A stretch of 64,000 bases of DNA, taken from the NCBI GenBank assembly GCA_004352715.1, contig SCFE01000098.1:1505473-1569472 (forward strand), written 5' to 3'. The DNA is from Hofstenia miamia (lineage: Eukaryota > Xenacoelomorpha > Acoela). Both the position numbers and the translations under genes were made by a program. Below, one piece after another: positions 13,801 through 28,705 of the stretch. The notes beneath the pieces were generated by a model that saw nothing but the letters and a program-made list of their open reading frames with translations, was not told where the DNA came from and ran no database searches. Within the stretch, counting starts at the first letter, position 1; each line of letters begins with the position of its first letter.

Positions 13801-15860
13801 ATGATTTGCTACTGCATATTGTTTTTATGTGTGATATAAAGTAGCTTGTGTAATTTGATTTGAATGCAGAATTTCCTTCTAATTTCAGCAATATATAGTT
13901 TGTGTAGGTTAATCCTACACTGAGTAATGTTCTGATAGTTTTCAGTGACACGCTTCAAAAAAGTTTTAACCAAAAGTGCCCCTTAATAAAATATTGAAAA
14001 AATGTTCATATAATGAATGTAAATTGGGCGTTTAAAGAGTTTGGGGAAGGTAACAAAGTTTTTTTGCTGCATTGAAAAAGCTCTACCCGCATATCACCAT
14101 CATGCACGCCATTAGAAGTCAAGTTTGTATTAGCAATAAGCTCAATACTAGTGCAATCACTGTCTTTAAAATTAGTGTAATTTTAATGGTATATGATTAT
14201 ATTACTTACTTGAATGGTTGCTATACTTCGTTAAAATAGGCTAAGAGCGTTAAATAAACTTGAAATGGGCTTAAGTTACTATTACACAAAGAAAATAAGC
14301 TCCTTAAAAAGATGTTATCTTAGCAGGGGAGTAGTTAGTAGATAGATAGTAAGAGAAATTGTAAGACGAATAACAATTTCTCCATTTTGATAGAAAGAAA
14401 ATGAAATATATAGAATATCAAGCAGTCGTTTTAAAATGCAGTTCAATTAAAACTACTGAAATTAAAAATGGTAAAATATCTACAATATTTGATATCGGAA
14501 TAGTTGTCAGTGATAAAACCAGTGCAAGTACTTACAAAAGGAAGTTTAGCAGCAAAGTTATTTGAATAATTAGAACAAAATATATTAGACAATCCATTAC
14601 TTACTGAATGTCAAGGCCTCATTTCGAAGAGTGCTAAAACTAGTGATATATCAGCTATATGCTGGTATATAATGTGAAACCACAAATAAACAATCATAGT
14701 TTATTGATGCAATTTTTTAAGAATGATCATAATTCCGAATGGCATAATTGTTATAAAAGAGACACATTGCCGGTTGATAATTAACAAAGATATATTGCAC
14801 GATGCAATCAATATTTCTGAAAAAAACAGTTTCAAATTTGCCAGAGTTTGCATGCAAGCAGTGTTGGAACCGTGCCTTGATTTTTCGGAACGAACACGGC
14901 ACGAAAAGACGCAGTTAAGCACAGCACGGCGCGAAACTTACAAAATTCATTCACGAACCCGGCACAGCACGAAAATCTATAAATTCTTCCTTGAGTGTAA
15001 GAGGCATCTTAGATTAATCCTCTATGAATGAAATCTTTTTGGTGGAAAATTGTTTCAATAGTTTAACCAATTGTTCAAAACAAAAATTTCAATCATTCAA
15101 ATATGCAAACTAATAGAAACTCAAAATAAAAAATATATTTCAAAGGTTTTTAATGTAGTCACGAGCACGGAAAAGGCGCGAAAAATTTCTGTAAAATTGA
15201 GCACGAGCACGACACGGTTCCAACACTGCATGCAAGAGGGCAGTAGGGGATGACCGTCTGTGAGTTGGCTCGAAGGCGTTTTCATTTGCAAAAAATGAAT
15301 TGACCAGAAAGTATACAAAAATCCAAGGAACTCTAAATCCCTACATGAAAAAGGTGGAATGAAAATTAACATTTGAGAATAGTTTTAGTTGAATATCGGA
15401 GAACTAAGTTTTAATTTACTTGTCTAATACCTCACAAAATCCATCAACGCTATCAAAACATTCAATTACGAATTAAGATCTCTCAACTAATATTGATAAA
15501 CATAAATCATTAAAAGATAAAAAATTTATACAAATATATACACAATTGAAATAATTGAATTTCTTACACTATTGCCACTATTCATATTCATTTAACACTA
15601 GAACAGTGATTACTATTTCAAGTGAAAATATTATGTAAAAAAGATAAGATTTTTACCATAACAAATTTAAAAGGATTATTCACATACACTGCGTATGGAA
15701 TAATTTAAATATGAATATAAAATTGGAACTTAATTCAAAAATATTTTCTGAAAGAAATGAAGAAACAGTAATTTCTTAAGCAATCACTTCTTAAGTATCT
15801 AATCAGTTAAATATACATGACTGCATCTCTATAATAAATACATAGCCCATTTTAACCCTA

Positions 15861-15898
<38 letters not shown>

Positions 15899-18800
15899 GT
15901 ATTGTGTATGAGTACGTTAGTTCAGACTATTGAAGAAAAATTTGAAGCTACCAAACATTACGAATTCATTGAATTTGTTGCTTCTGTATTCAATAAGCAT
16001 ATAAAGAATCTAGTTACGATCTGTCAATAACGCCGTTGCCAATGTGTAGTTTTCTTAAATAGACTGCGCTTCCCATAGTTTGAATCTGGCTGTTACATTG
16101 TATTTATAAAAGAAAAACAATTTTCTGAAGAAAATCAATGATCGAATTGATACATTAAAAATAGTAAAGGCTGCTGTTAAGTTCGACAGCACAAGCAACT
16201 GAAGCTTCTACAACATCAAACAACCAACATGTTGTACAATATATCTATGCTGAGTCGAAATCTGAACCTACAGTATTTTCTCAAAGATTTCTGCAAAGAC
16301 ACATTTTGTAGACAACTGGCTAATTCTTTGGTGGAAAATCATGTTCAATGTCTCAAAGATTACACTGGTAAAACTCAATCAGGAATTCTTGTTTGACGAA
16401 CGCTTACGGGAATATGAGGATGATGTTTTCGTGGGTTATCTTTTAGAAGCTGCAGCAATTGTACACAGCCGAAATTTTGAAACTTTTATTTGAAAATTTT
16501 TAATGAAGAACTAACAGCGGATATGACAACTACGTATTTTTCATGAGATGAAGTCACCGAAGGAGCACTTGGCAACTAATGTGTTGAAGCCTAAACGACG
16601 TATTTCATGGACAATTTAGGGATTGCGGATTCCAACTTGGAACAGCTAATCGTCGCAAAAGCCCTCTTCCAAAAAATCTCGAAGCATGACGGTTTTATGG
16701 AAAATTAATAAGAGATTTTGGTACGATGAAAATGAAGTTATAGATAAAATTTATTTTTTAACCATCGTAATTGTTTTACTGTGTGTGTTTTGTTTGCTAT
16801 AAATCGAATTTTTAATTCTGTTTTCATTTTTTAAGATTCCAATATTTTCAATTGATTGCAAACCCAATTAATTTTTCGGATGCCTTGCTTTCAGCTAATA
16901 TATTTTAAAGCAAATTTTGGTTTTAAACCAAAGACTATTAAAAAGAAGGACACATCAGATGCATTTAGCTAATGTCATTGAAGGCTTAATCAAAAACATA
17001 ATGATTTCCTAACACTACGTTTTAATTCAAAGTATGTTTATTCTGCCTGTAACTTTCGCACTACATCAGTTAGACAGCGCGTAAACGATGCGGTATCTCA
17101 AGTGGCTAGAAAAATAAACAAATGATTAACAGCATTTGCGCCCATACGAAAATTCTAGAAAAATAAACAAATGATTAACAGCATTTGCGCCCATACGAAA
17201 ATTCTAGAAAAATAAACAAATGATTAACAGCATTTGCGCCCATACGAAAATTCTAGAAAAATAAACAAATGATTAACAGCATTTGCGCCCATACGAAAAT
17301 TCTAGAAAAATAAACAAATGATTAACAGCATTTGCGCCCTTACGAAAATTTTTTGGTTTCAACTTAAGAATGCGATATTATATAAAAAGATCAGTACCAT
17401 TATAATTTTGTCCCTTCACAGTTATTATTAACAAAAACAAGAAGAGAATTAATACCGGTATTTAAATTTAGCTAAAATAACTATTTGAATACATGTGATG
17501 CTATATTTTACATTATTGAAAAATATGGGTGAAATATCGAATTTGAAATCGGAAATTGTATTTTTGGTGATCGACCTACAATCAGCACTCTAATAAAACA
17601 AATTAGCATTGTAAATACAATATTTTAAACTATACACTATTGGTATTCAATGAATTATTAAACTTCGAAAAATCAGAGTTTATATAGATGAATATTGGTA
17701 CATTGTACCTTAACTTCGACGCGGTTTTCGATTAACGTTAAATGATTTTTCGACTCATTTGTTAATGAAAAGAAAGCATATTGATACAAAAGTTATATAT
17801 TCATGGTATATGTGCATCTAAAAGCAATTAACATAGATATCGAATCATTCATTATCACTCATCAAAATCGTCATTCAATTCCAACAGCATCATTTCAAAT
17901 TCGTTCCTTGTTTCACATCTTTCTTATTGCGCCTTCTGAGACGATCCAGCCATCAACCTCCAGAGTTTTTTCTTGATAACATAGGCTGAGTGACCTTGGC
18001 AACGATAGTGATGCACAAGAACATGAACAACCTTCTTTATTTCACGGGGAGCCGTTGGGGATGGAAACGGCATTCATTTAATTGTCAATAATAATGATCA
18101 GTTTTTGTCGTAATCGGAAATTTTGAATCGTTCAATGACTTATGTTATTTCAATCAATCGGACCTTACATCAATGATTGAAATTTAAATCTCACTTACCC
18201 AAGATATCGAACAATTAAAAATTACATTCTAAAACCGATATTTCTAAAAAAAGGAATGCAATGATTAATGCGTTAAAAGAATACAAAATGGATCATTAAT
18301 AATTGTAAAGAATGCTAAAGACTGTGTGAGACAATTTTTCAGAACGTATAGAAAATATATTGATAGCAGTAGTTCGATATATGAATCTAAACTGTAACTT
18401 ATCGAAGATCGAAAACCGCGTCGAAGTTATGGTATACCCTTTAGTAAAAATATTTTTGATCTTCAATAATTCAGTGGATACAACTTTCTAGGAATGATCC
18501 ACAGGTAGACATGCTTAAGTAAATTTAAGGTTAATAGAGGAATGGTTAGAATTTAATAATGCTGAGTAGAGTTGAGTCATTTTATTATTCTTAGATCAGG
18601 TCTACCACGATTAATCAGGTCCAGGTCAAAACAGGATAGGAAACAGGTTTGAAAATATCTATATAGCTTGATAAATTTTATATTACTAATACTTTGATTT
18701 CATTAACTGGAAAAATCTTGTTAAATCAGTATGGTTTTGGTACCAAAACTTTACTTAGCTGTTTTCCTTATTACATATGCGAAATGTGTCATAGGCTGGC

Positions 18801-21800
18801 GTAGAAAATAAAAAACGATGAACGAGAATAACAGTATATAATTACTATATTCTGACTATGCAAATGTCAATCACAAGCGCTTTGTTGATTTATGACTAGC
18901 TTCCAGATAATAATAGGGTTAACCTGTCTACCCAATGACAAGTTTATAGTTTTGGATATGTTGGGCCTGGTGTGCTTGGAATCACTGCATGGCTACAATT
19001 AACAAATTCATACAAAGTGAGGCTAAAAGTCTTCCCTTTGGTTAGAAAGCCAAAAATGAATAGAGATTTTTAAGGTTGCTGAAAGTTTTTTTCCAACACA
19101 TTCAACAAAATAGCATTGCTATATATTTAATAAACGTACAGTGGATTTAACAGAAAAAGAAACTTTTGTGAATTTTTGATCTAAAGAATTATGGTTTCAA
19201 TACTCGCTAGATATTGAGCCAATTGATTTTTTAATTTCGAGGCCCTTAGAGAGGCAAAGGATTTCTCAAAAATACTCATGTACTTTTAGAGTAAATCTGT
19301 AAAGTATGGTGGAATATTACTAGTCAAGACACCTCGAAAGCATGCTGTGCCGGAGTTCAAATGATATTTAAGAATGTCATCACAGCTAAGGGTGGCTATT
19401 GTGAGTGATGCATGTCTGGGATTATTAAAAGTCATGGGTAGAAAGTTTTGCTCTTAAGAAAAATGAGTCCTCTATGTGACAATTTTTTTGCGACTTCCTG
19501 TATGCATACATACAGAAGCGCCCGTATATTGTGAATATGTAAATTGTAACAATTCGTATAATTTAATAAAAAATTATCATGTTTACCAACGTGGAATACT
19601 TATTCTTCTCAAAAAACACCTTATGGAAACTAAATTATTCATTAAGCAATTAAAGGATGCATGTGTTACAATGGCGAGTCCACAATGGCTGCTTACCATT
19701 TAAGAGATAAATGTGTTCTAAAAGAACGTGCTTTCCCAACCCAAGTATAAGTAGTGAGTGGTAATCATTTCATTTCGGGATGGATATGAATCGACCTGAA
19801 AACTATACTTTTCAAAATTATGTTGGTTGCTATGGTAACCAAAAAACATTTAAATAATACACTATTTATGAAAAGTATTTCTTTGCTATAGTATTAATTG
19901 GAAAAAAGAAATAGTCCGTGAACAAAACAATTTTCGGAATAATCACCATACTATTGAATGCAAACAACGTAATCAATTGAACATATAGTTTTGAGTGGAA
20001 AACATGGAAAACAATAGAACTAATTTCTTGGAAATGACAACTAAATATGATGCTAGAAAATTACATACTAAAATAAAATAAAATGAAAAGCATGAAATCC
20101 CAAATAAATTTGAATGACAATCTCATAGTCGGATTCAAAGTAAGTGAAATCTGGAGTTATCGGGGACAGGAATATCGGTCAATACAATAAATAACATATG
20201 CTATTACAATGTAAGATAATGAAATGAAAATCAGCTAGTAAACACCGGGAAGTTTGAACGACTGATCAAAATTTGTCGATTTTGGTACAAAAATTGCACA
20301 ATTGGCACAATCAAGTTCATCACAATACATAAAGTTCTTCATACGCAAACGCAATAACAGTTTGACAGTGGACTGATCGAATCGCACCCTTTTTGTAGTA
20401 AAAATAATCATAAACAGTAAAAAATATATATTGTATTATATAAAATATTTGTATTTCGCGCTAAGTATTAAAGTGTTGAAGGGGATTTTGCTGAGCAGTG
20501 TATCGATTAAAATTGGAATTTAATGCATAAATTTTTAAATTATTTAAATGCTGTTATGTGTTAAAATAGACTTCTAATTTGAAAACATTTCTGACAGAAC
20601 TCACTAATGCAATGAAATTTGGTGTTTGTTATATAGGAATATACTATTAGTAAATTATTGATGATCCAATCTTTAGCTTCTATAAAATTTCTATTATACA
20701 CGAATTCCAAAACTTTTTGCAGTAAATGTGAAATGTTGGATAAATTCGAGTATAAAAACTTCATTAGTCTAGTTGCAAAAAAATACTGAGTGGCAAAATG
20801 AAGAAAAAAATTGAAAACATTGAATTGGAAATGTCTTAATAAAAATTGGCGTTTTGTAATATGGCACTTTCAAAAATTTGGCGTTTTGTAATGACGAGGC
20901 TCGATTCCCGTATTAAAAGCGCTAATATATGTATACATTATATATATTAAACAGTAGGAAAAGTAATAATCACATGTCCACTGGAACTATAATATACTTG
21001 GTAAAGTTGAAATTGGATAACATAAAATATAAGCAATTATTGCGCATTAAGTAAAAAACTGGGACAACTAAATGAACAAAATTTTGAAAATTATTAAGAG
21101 AAGATTTAGTAATGACGAACGAACAAATGTTTCGTAATCTATGCACACTAATACATGACCTGAATAACTTAAATTGCAAGCTGTTTAAACAAGAAATTAC
21201 GTTGATTCTTTACACCAATTATGTCGGTTAAGAACTATATACTCCAATTACATGTGAAAAGGTGATACTATATAGAAACAAAGTTAATCCAATTTAATTC
21301 CGATTTCTAGTATTAAACATGTTAAAAAGATCAAATCAAGAATTCAACAACACCAGTGCATAACACATTTTTTATGTTATCCTTTTAGATCCCCAGGTAG
21401 GCAATGGATTATGATGACACATAGTATTTAGAGGGATGTAAACAAATATATTTACGTAAAATTTTTAGAAAAAATAAATACACCTTTTTTCAAAAAATTT
21501 AAAAATACATTATTTAAATATATTTTAAAATATTGTTCAATGAAATTTAATTCATTATTTTCCAAATATTGACATTCCAATATGACTTATTATAGTACAA
21601 AACAGAACTCCTTCCAAATGCATTGGCAGCAGTGCGGGAAAATATTTTTCTAAACGTCATTTTAAATTAAAATTATTTACTATATTTTTATAATTGTGAT
21701 AATAAACATCAACAAATAAAAACTAAAGGAGAAAATAAATGAATTTTAATTATGCTTCAAAATAAAAAATTTAAATATATTTATTTACAATATATTTAAA

Positions 21801-24800
21801 TTAAATATATTTATATACATCCCTGAGTATTTAACTGCCACCAAAAGGCATGCATTACTTGACCTCGTGCATTAAATTACAGCTAGAAATAAATAAAATT
21901 AGTAAAGATAATAAGCTCAATATCCGACATTGTTGTAAGACATTCCATTTATAATTTAGCCGTAAGTTATTTGAAATTTAATATAACGACCTTTTAAGTG
22001 ACCAACATCAAGTACCCACTCACAAATCAATTCACTAATTCGCTTTAGTTAAAGATTTCTAATATAGCAGAAATATTTCCATGGCGAAAAGCAAAATTAA
22101 TTGTCTGCAGTGACATAATGAAAATTCTATACGACGTTTCAATGCACGCGTTTTTAAGAATATTGAGATGATTGGTCTGGTACGCGATGAAATTGAACGC
22201 CGCTTCTGTAAATGAAATTCCAATCTTTATTACCGCGTCTTGTTGAAATGTATAGATTAGCAAATAAAATAAACTCAACGTTAGCTGAAACAACAAAAAT
22301 ATTGCAATTCGCGGTAGAATTCTAGTACCATAAATGATTCAGTGACTGCGCTTATTAGGAAATATTAATATTTTACCAGTGATCACAATATAAAAGAAAG
22401 AATTGCAAGAACGATTCGGAAATTGTATAAAACTAAAGAAACAAATTATATTCAGTGCAGATTTCGAAAGTAAAATAGTCGGTAAAAACATGAGGGAACT
22501 CAAAGAGCGATAAGTGCTTGAGCTGCAAAACGCTTATGCACCTGTCCTTAAAAACCGATAGATATTGAACAGAAAAAGTTCAACTTATCACAATCACAAG
22601 TAGCAGAGATATACTGGAGTAGTCTGAAAGATTAACCTTTGCACCATTTTTAGTATATTACAGAAGCCAAGTTTCGTTTTCAGCCCATAATTGTCTGCTT
22701 AAAGAAATAACGTCTAGATATGGTAGAATGATTTTATCAGTGATTTACCTCAGAAAATGCTTTCCATTATCATGGAGTTCTGCTATTATAGCAGATCTCC
22801 ATGCCATTATAGACAAATCTTTAACAACTAACTATATTGTCCCCGCTATAGCAAGTACAATTCCATGCAGCTTTAATTTTAGTTTAACATAAATGTGCAC
22901 AAGAAGCAATGTCCTTTCTAGCTAATTACTTAAAAGTAAATCCAAGATCACAAATTTATTTGTAGCAGTATTTCCTATCCTAGTTTTCATCTCTAAAATT
23001 TGGAATGATTTAGAGAATGATATTAAAGTAGAAAAATTACAACAAATTTAGAAAAAAATTAAGAAGTGTAGTTTTACACCGAAAAAGCACACTCGGAGAC
23101 ACAAAGATACTAAACACATTTACTTAATTCTTACACTCATTTCAGCAGTATTACTAAGAACAATGAGCCTCTTTATACAACTAATTTTCCTATAAAAACC
23201 AGAAAGAGAAAATCCAAGATGCGAAAGGCAAAATGCTTAAAGGTTGGTGAGTTTTATCTGGTTTCATGGAAAAGGTTTTTGATGTCTAGATAAAAACATG
23301 AATGTAAGATCGTTTGTTGAGATCTAACTAATAGTGGTTGGTAACAATAGACTGATGGTTAATATACAAGCCCAGTAATTGCTAAAAACTGAAGATCTAA
23401 TGCTTTTGATAGTTCAAAGATTCTATTTAATTATACAAGGAACATAACTTAGTGAATGAAAATAATTCTCATTATCAAAAACATGTTACTGTAACAAAAA
23501 TTAAATAGTGAAATTTTAAGTACATTTGTTACTGTCGTGAGTGCTAAAAAATAAGTGCATGATGCTGCTAAAATTCTGGGAACATAAAACCTTTTAACAC
23601 AACGCTGTTTTTCACATTTGTGAAAATTAAATGTGAGGAACATTAAAATGTTAAAATAATTTACCAAATGCAAAAATTCAGGATTCATGATAAAATAGGA
23701 AGAGATGTTTAGAGATGGAATGAGCAACGGCACTCTTTTCCAATATAAACGCTCATTGATTGTGGTGTTCTTCCGAGCAATTTGCATCGTCCAAGTTAAA
23801 TCTTGTGGCTAAAACAACAAAAAATTAATGCATTGATTTTTTACAGGCGAATATTAAATTCCTAACAATCACAATTTGCATTGTGACATGTATAAAAATA
23901 TTGTTGGAACCTTAAGAACAGAGGGACACCAGCATTGACAAAGTATATAGCCAAACATCATTTTTCTAAAATTTCCCTCATGAAAATTTTGCTTTTACGA
24001 AGATTGAAATTTTGTGCGATTGTATTCGATTTTACAAAATTTTTAGGTTGGAACAGTTTCCTAAATGATAATTTGATCTTGAAAACGACGATTTAATTAA
24101 ATCATTTTACATTGGTTACCTTTTGGAAAATTAAAATTATATAAATGATGTATTCAATTTCAATGAAGAACTTTCTAATGTGTGAAATTAGTTCTATTCC
24201 AATATTTTACATTAAGCATAATAATTACGTTCACTAGGGCAACCAAAGGGGCAACAGTGGCAAAAAAGCAAAAATATTTCACATTTCAAATATAATTTTA
24301 AGGGGCAAATTAAGATATTTGTGCTAAATTTAATTTTTATATTCAAAAATTTGTGACAAAAATCACTATTTGTAGCATGCTGTGATTCACTGTACTAAAA
24401 GGAATTTTAAACAAGAGAATGTTGTGAAATACGTTTGTTCAATTATGAACTGTTGAAATTGTTTGTACATGTTACATGTTTGTGCTATATTGCTTTCTTC
24501 CTTTTTAACCCATATATTTTGTAATTTGAATGTTTTGGTTGTTTATTTGCCTGACAGCTAGCAAAATAGACATTTCACTAATGTCAATCATGTGTTCTGG
24601 CTTTACTAAATCCAGACAACTCACTATTGACCAAACAATTCTGAAACAGAGTGACTTGTGTCAACAGCCACCTTTCACATATTATAGGAGGCTACTCTTA
24701 CAAACGAAAATAGTACCTACCATGTAAAAGCAAATACATGGTATGGTCTGTAGTTGCCTGGAAATAAACCTGTAAAGAGCAAAAATTAAGGAAATAAAGG

Positions 24801-27800
24801 GCAACAATTGGTTGCCCTAATAATCACATTGTTTATGGCATCTAATGATGATAAAGTATTACTAAAATCCATGGTGCTGCATGCATTTGAGAAAATACAT
24901 TTTGGTTTTGAGAATTGTGCAATTTCCGATTTTGAAGGTGAGATTAATAATGGATTGCTGAATACATGCTACCATCAATTAATAATAAATGTATCACCTG
25001 AATATCCCAGTTACAATGACAAACGGAATGCTCATTAATATACCTGCTCATTAGCAGGAATAATCCATATAAAGTTACTCTTAATCCTTTAAGGCTTGGT
25101 GGTACATTTATGTCCCACCTAAGCAAATCCGTTTTTCTAGACTGCTATAATTCACAGTTTATTTGCATTTTGCATGGCTAATCTTAAGATAATGGCAAGG
25201 TAATATATCTATAAAGTCAATTGCTAATTGCTCCACAAACTTTTGGTTTTTTTAGTTGAGTATGATATTCCTGTTTGATCAATCTGATCACTGATTTTGC
25301 AATAAATATAATTACGTGAATCATGTGGTTAAGAAGGGCATTTCTCAGCGAATATATGACAAAAATATTATAATGACAATGGATTCTTGCCATTCATATT
25401 TTGGCAATCATTAAGGGACTCCCCTAAGGACTGCAGGTACATATATGTAGGGCCTAGTCCCTAGCGTCATAGATGCATTTCAAAATTTAATTTTGGTAAT
25501 ATGGTGCTGTTTAGTATTTACTTAATGCAATATCATACGTTTTTCTAACGAATGCAGCTTCAGTCTCATGCGCCTCAAAGGGTTAATATTAATACACGTT
25601 TGATGTTTAAAAGTCGTGCTTCATTACTCTATTATATTTATCAGATCTACTGTTTGTTTTTGCCTGAGTAACTGAAATATTTATGCCAGAGATGGAACTG
25701 GTAGACCAGAGTCGCCAATTAGCAGTCTACAGTTGAATTGAAATGTTCAAGAAAGGCCGGAAAATTAAATGCCAAAAATACTCATGTGTGTATCTGATCA
25801 TTAGCGAAAATTAGGCTATCTCCTTGGGTTAAAGAAAATATAAAAAATTAAGGGTTGAGAAAAATGTTATTGCTTCAACAGGATTACAAGGAGAATACTA
25901 AATAAATTTACCAATTTACAATCTCACATTGCGTTTTTGATTGTTTACTTATACTTAATACTACTGATAATTGATAATAGAAAATATCAACAAAATGTAA
26001 GAAAAATCAAGTAAATAAAAAGTTTTATGAAAATATAGTTGAAAACAAAAGCAATAAATCAAATAAAATATCGTATGGAATAAATATAAGGTAGCAAAAT
26101 GTTTGAAATGGACCTTATGCATTTTCAGTTCTTTGCCCGATAGTTTACTATTTTCTAGATACAATTAGGTACAAAATCAAGGGTGCTAAAAATGTTATTG
26201 CAATATTTTTAACAAAAAAAAATAATTCAATATTTATATAACTAAAAATAAACTATTGCAATTATTCTGCTGTTAATGTTTGGAAAAAACAAAAATTTAG
26301 ATGATAAATTGTTTATTCGATAACGTCATTTATCAAACTATTCAAAGGATAAATATTCCAAAAATCTTTGCACTTAGCACACAAAGACAATTGAGATTCA
26401 AGATTCTCAGGTGGTAGTTTTTTTTGCGGTAGTCATTGTAAACAGATCTTGATTCCAATAACAGTAAACATTAAGATCTCAAAGAATTTCCGCAATTGAA
26501 GAATAAATTATTGGTATCTTTGAAATTTAAAAATAAATTATTTCAATATTTTTATTGTCCTGGACAAGATTGTGACTAGGGATGAGACTTGGATTCCGTC
26601 CGTCAATTCAGAGATGAAGGAGGCGCCCAAGAAATTCAAGCAACTGGTCGAGAGTGTAAACAGCTGGTTAAGTGCACAGGCGGAGGAGTTCTTCGATGAT
26701 GGCATGAGGAAGCTGATCTCACGGTATCAAAATTTTCTCGATTTAAAAGGTGACTGTTGAGAAGTAAACAATGTTAGATGTATTGATATCATGTAATTAG
26801 ATTAATTTGGACTTTTTTTTCTCAGTGGGCTATCGGATGTTAATTTTCGAATAACCCTCGTAATATATACAATTCGACAAATGCAATTAAAATTTTCAGG
26901 CTGTTCGGTGAATATTAATAGTTATCGACTCGACCTCAAAATTTATACCGGTTCCAATTTGGTCCATCTATATATTGATTTTTATACAATTAAAGTTCTA
27001 TGTGCATAAGAATTCAATCGTTAAAATAACAAAAACAAAAATACATCATTTGAACAATATTTAAACGACTAATGTGCATTTTCTCAGAATAATGTAGCTA
27101 ATACTACACCTTTTCCAAAACATCCAATTGAATATTGAATATTATTACTTAAATTTAATGTTGTAAAAATAATTTTTGAAATAATATATGAAAAAAACTT
27201 TAAATGAAAGAAAATCTTTGTAATGTTTACACATTTTGCAAATATTCAACTTAGTTTCAAAATTTATACACAACACAAAAAGAAGGCAGCTGGTGAAAAG
27301 GATGAAATAAAATAACCAACTTCGATTGATATGAAATCCGAACAAAAACCTCTTTATTTATTCATCAAGCTAAGATCTACTCAAATTAATTGTTTAATGG
27401 GAAATCGTGGCAGAATATATTTACACCTCAACTTGGTGTTAGACTACAATAAATGCCTACCAACAAAATTAAAAATAAATAAGTCATGTTCCACCTAGTT
27501 ATCACTTTCTTTCAAATAATGGATAATAAATTTACATTGTGAATAATGCGGTAAATCTGATTTATAATTTTCTTTGTGCAGTTGTAGAAGTACTTTTTCA
27601 TTAAAAAGTTTTCTAAATTTCAATAACAAAAGTAACTACCAGGATTTAAACGCCATAAATTTCAGATGAAATTTTTGTTTTTCACTTTTAGATGCACAAT
27701 CACATCTGAAAAATCTCCTACTGATATCACTTTCCTCAAGGAAGCATATATGAAATAAATTGGACAATGCATAAAAGATGTACATAGCGCCACGAATAAG

Positions 27801-28658
27801 TTGCTCTAAATGTCAAATTCTTAATTTACACGTACACTATCAATGAACGTTCAGTATTTTACATGCCCATAGGATGTTCTTTTAACCACGTCAGTAGACA
27901 TGTACTCAAAAGAATACACATTGGAAATTTGCGTACTGATTCAATATATTCATAATAAACCACACAATTGAATTGTGTATGAATTTATTTAATTGCTATA
28001 GCTTGAAAAATATTTTATGTGAAAATATCATTTTCTCCGAGATAATTGCTTCACAACGTATGAGTGTATCATGCATAAGGGCAATAAAATGGAAGGGGTG
28101 AACTACGCTTTGTTTTTCTGCAACTAGATTAATTTTAGCATTGTGAATTCAAATTTCTGCTTCATTTTTACGAAATTTAGTTTCATCATATGACCCTGTA
28201 AAGAGCCCCTATTTTAGTAAATATGCATGGTATATAAACATAACACAAAAATCGTATTCAACATGGAAAACTAAGTATATTGACAAGAATAAACTCGTTT
28301 TCTTAGACACTGAAATTGAAAATAAAAATTTGAATTTTGAATCAAGACTTCATTTTAAGAAAACGAATACAGAACTATACATCCCTTTTCCATCATATTG
28401 CGACAAGAAATATAAAGTTAACACCATTAAGGCAATTTGCGACAGAATTATAAAACTATCATCTAATTATAAACTTATCACGTCTGCATTTGATCAAATT
28501 TTTGAAAAATTTTCTAAAAATGGTTATCCTCAAACTAATTAAGGACGTTGTTTCAAAGTGTTTATTACTTCCATCAAAAACTATTGAAGAAGTGAACCTA
28601 CAAGTTAAAGAAATTTATAAGTGCTTATAGATTAAATGAATTTATATAGCATATCTCT

Positions 28659-28705
<47 letters not shown>

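Larger units (their letters stand above)
9777..23664 (-). other. Sialyltransferase intron 5
   Basis: About 13.9 kb. It contains the Tc1 element (11777-13356), hAT-type elements at 14859 and 21431, a TA microsatellite, possible decayed coding sequence at 15.9-16.7 kb, the 49-bp array at 17106 and a TA-flanked element at 17713. In 9777-11770, 13360-14850, 18430-21420 and 21835-23660 I see no supported gene, only AT-rich intronic sequence. Confidence 0.7.

Noticed and set aside
17106-17350. 49-bp repeats as a CRISPR array
   Set aside because: Units are directly adjacent with no spacers, and the surroundings are animal intron sequence.
22045-22296. Minus-strand frame with [10 protein letters not shown] as a further sialyltransferase exon
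   Set aside because: The short likeness to the ST3GAL3 EAAF stretch is not followed by the S motif, and exons 5 and 6 already join directly in phase 0.
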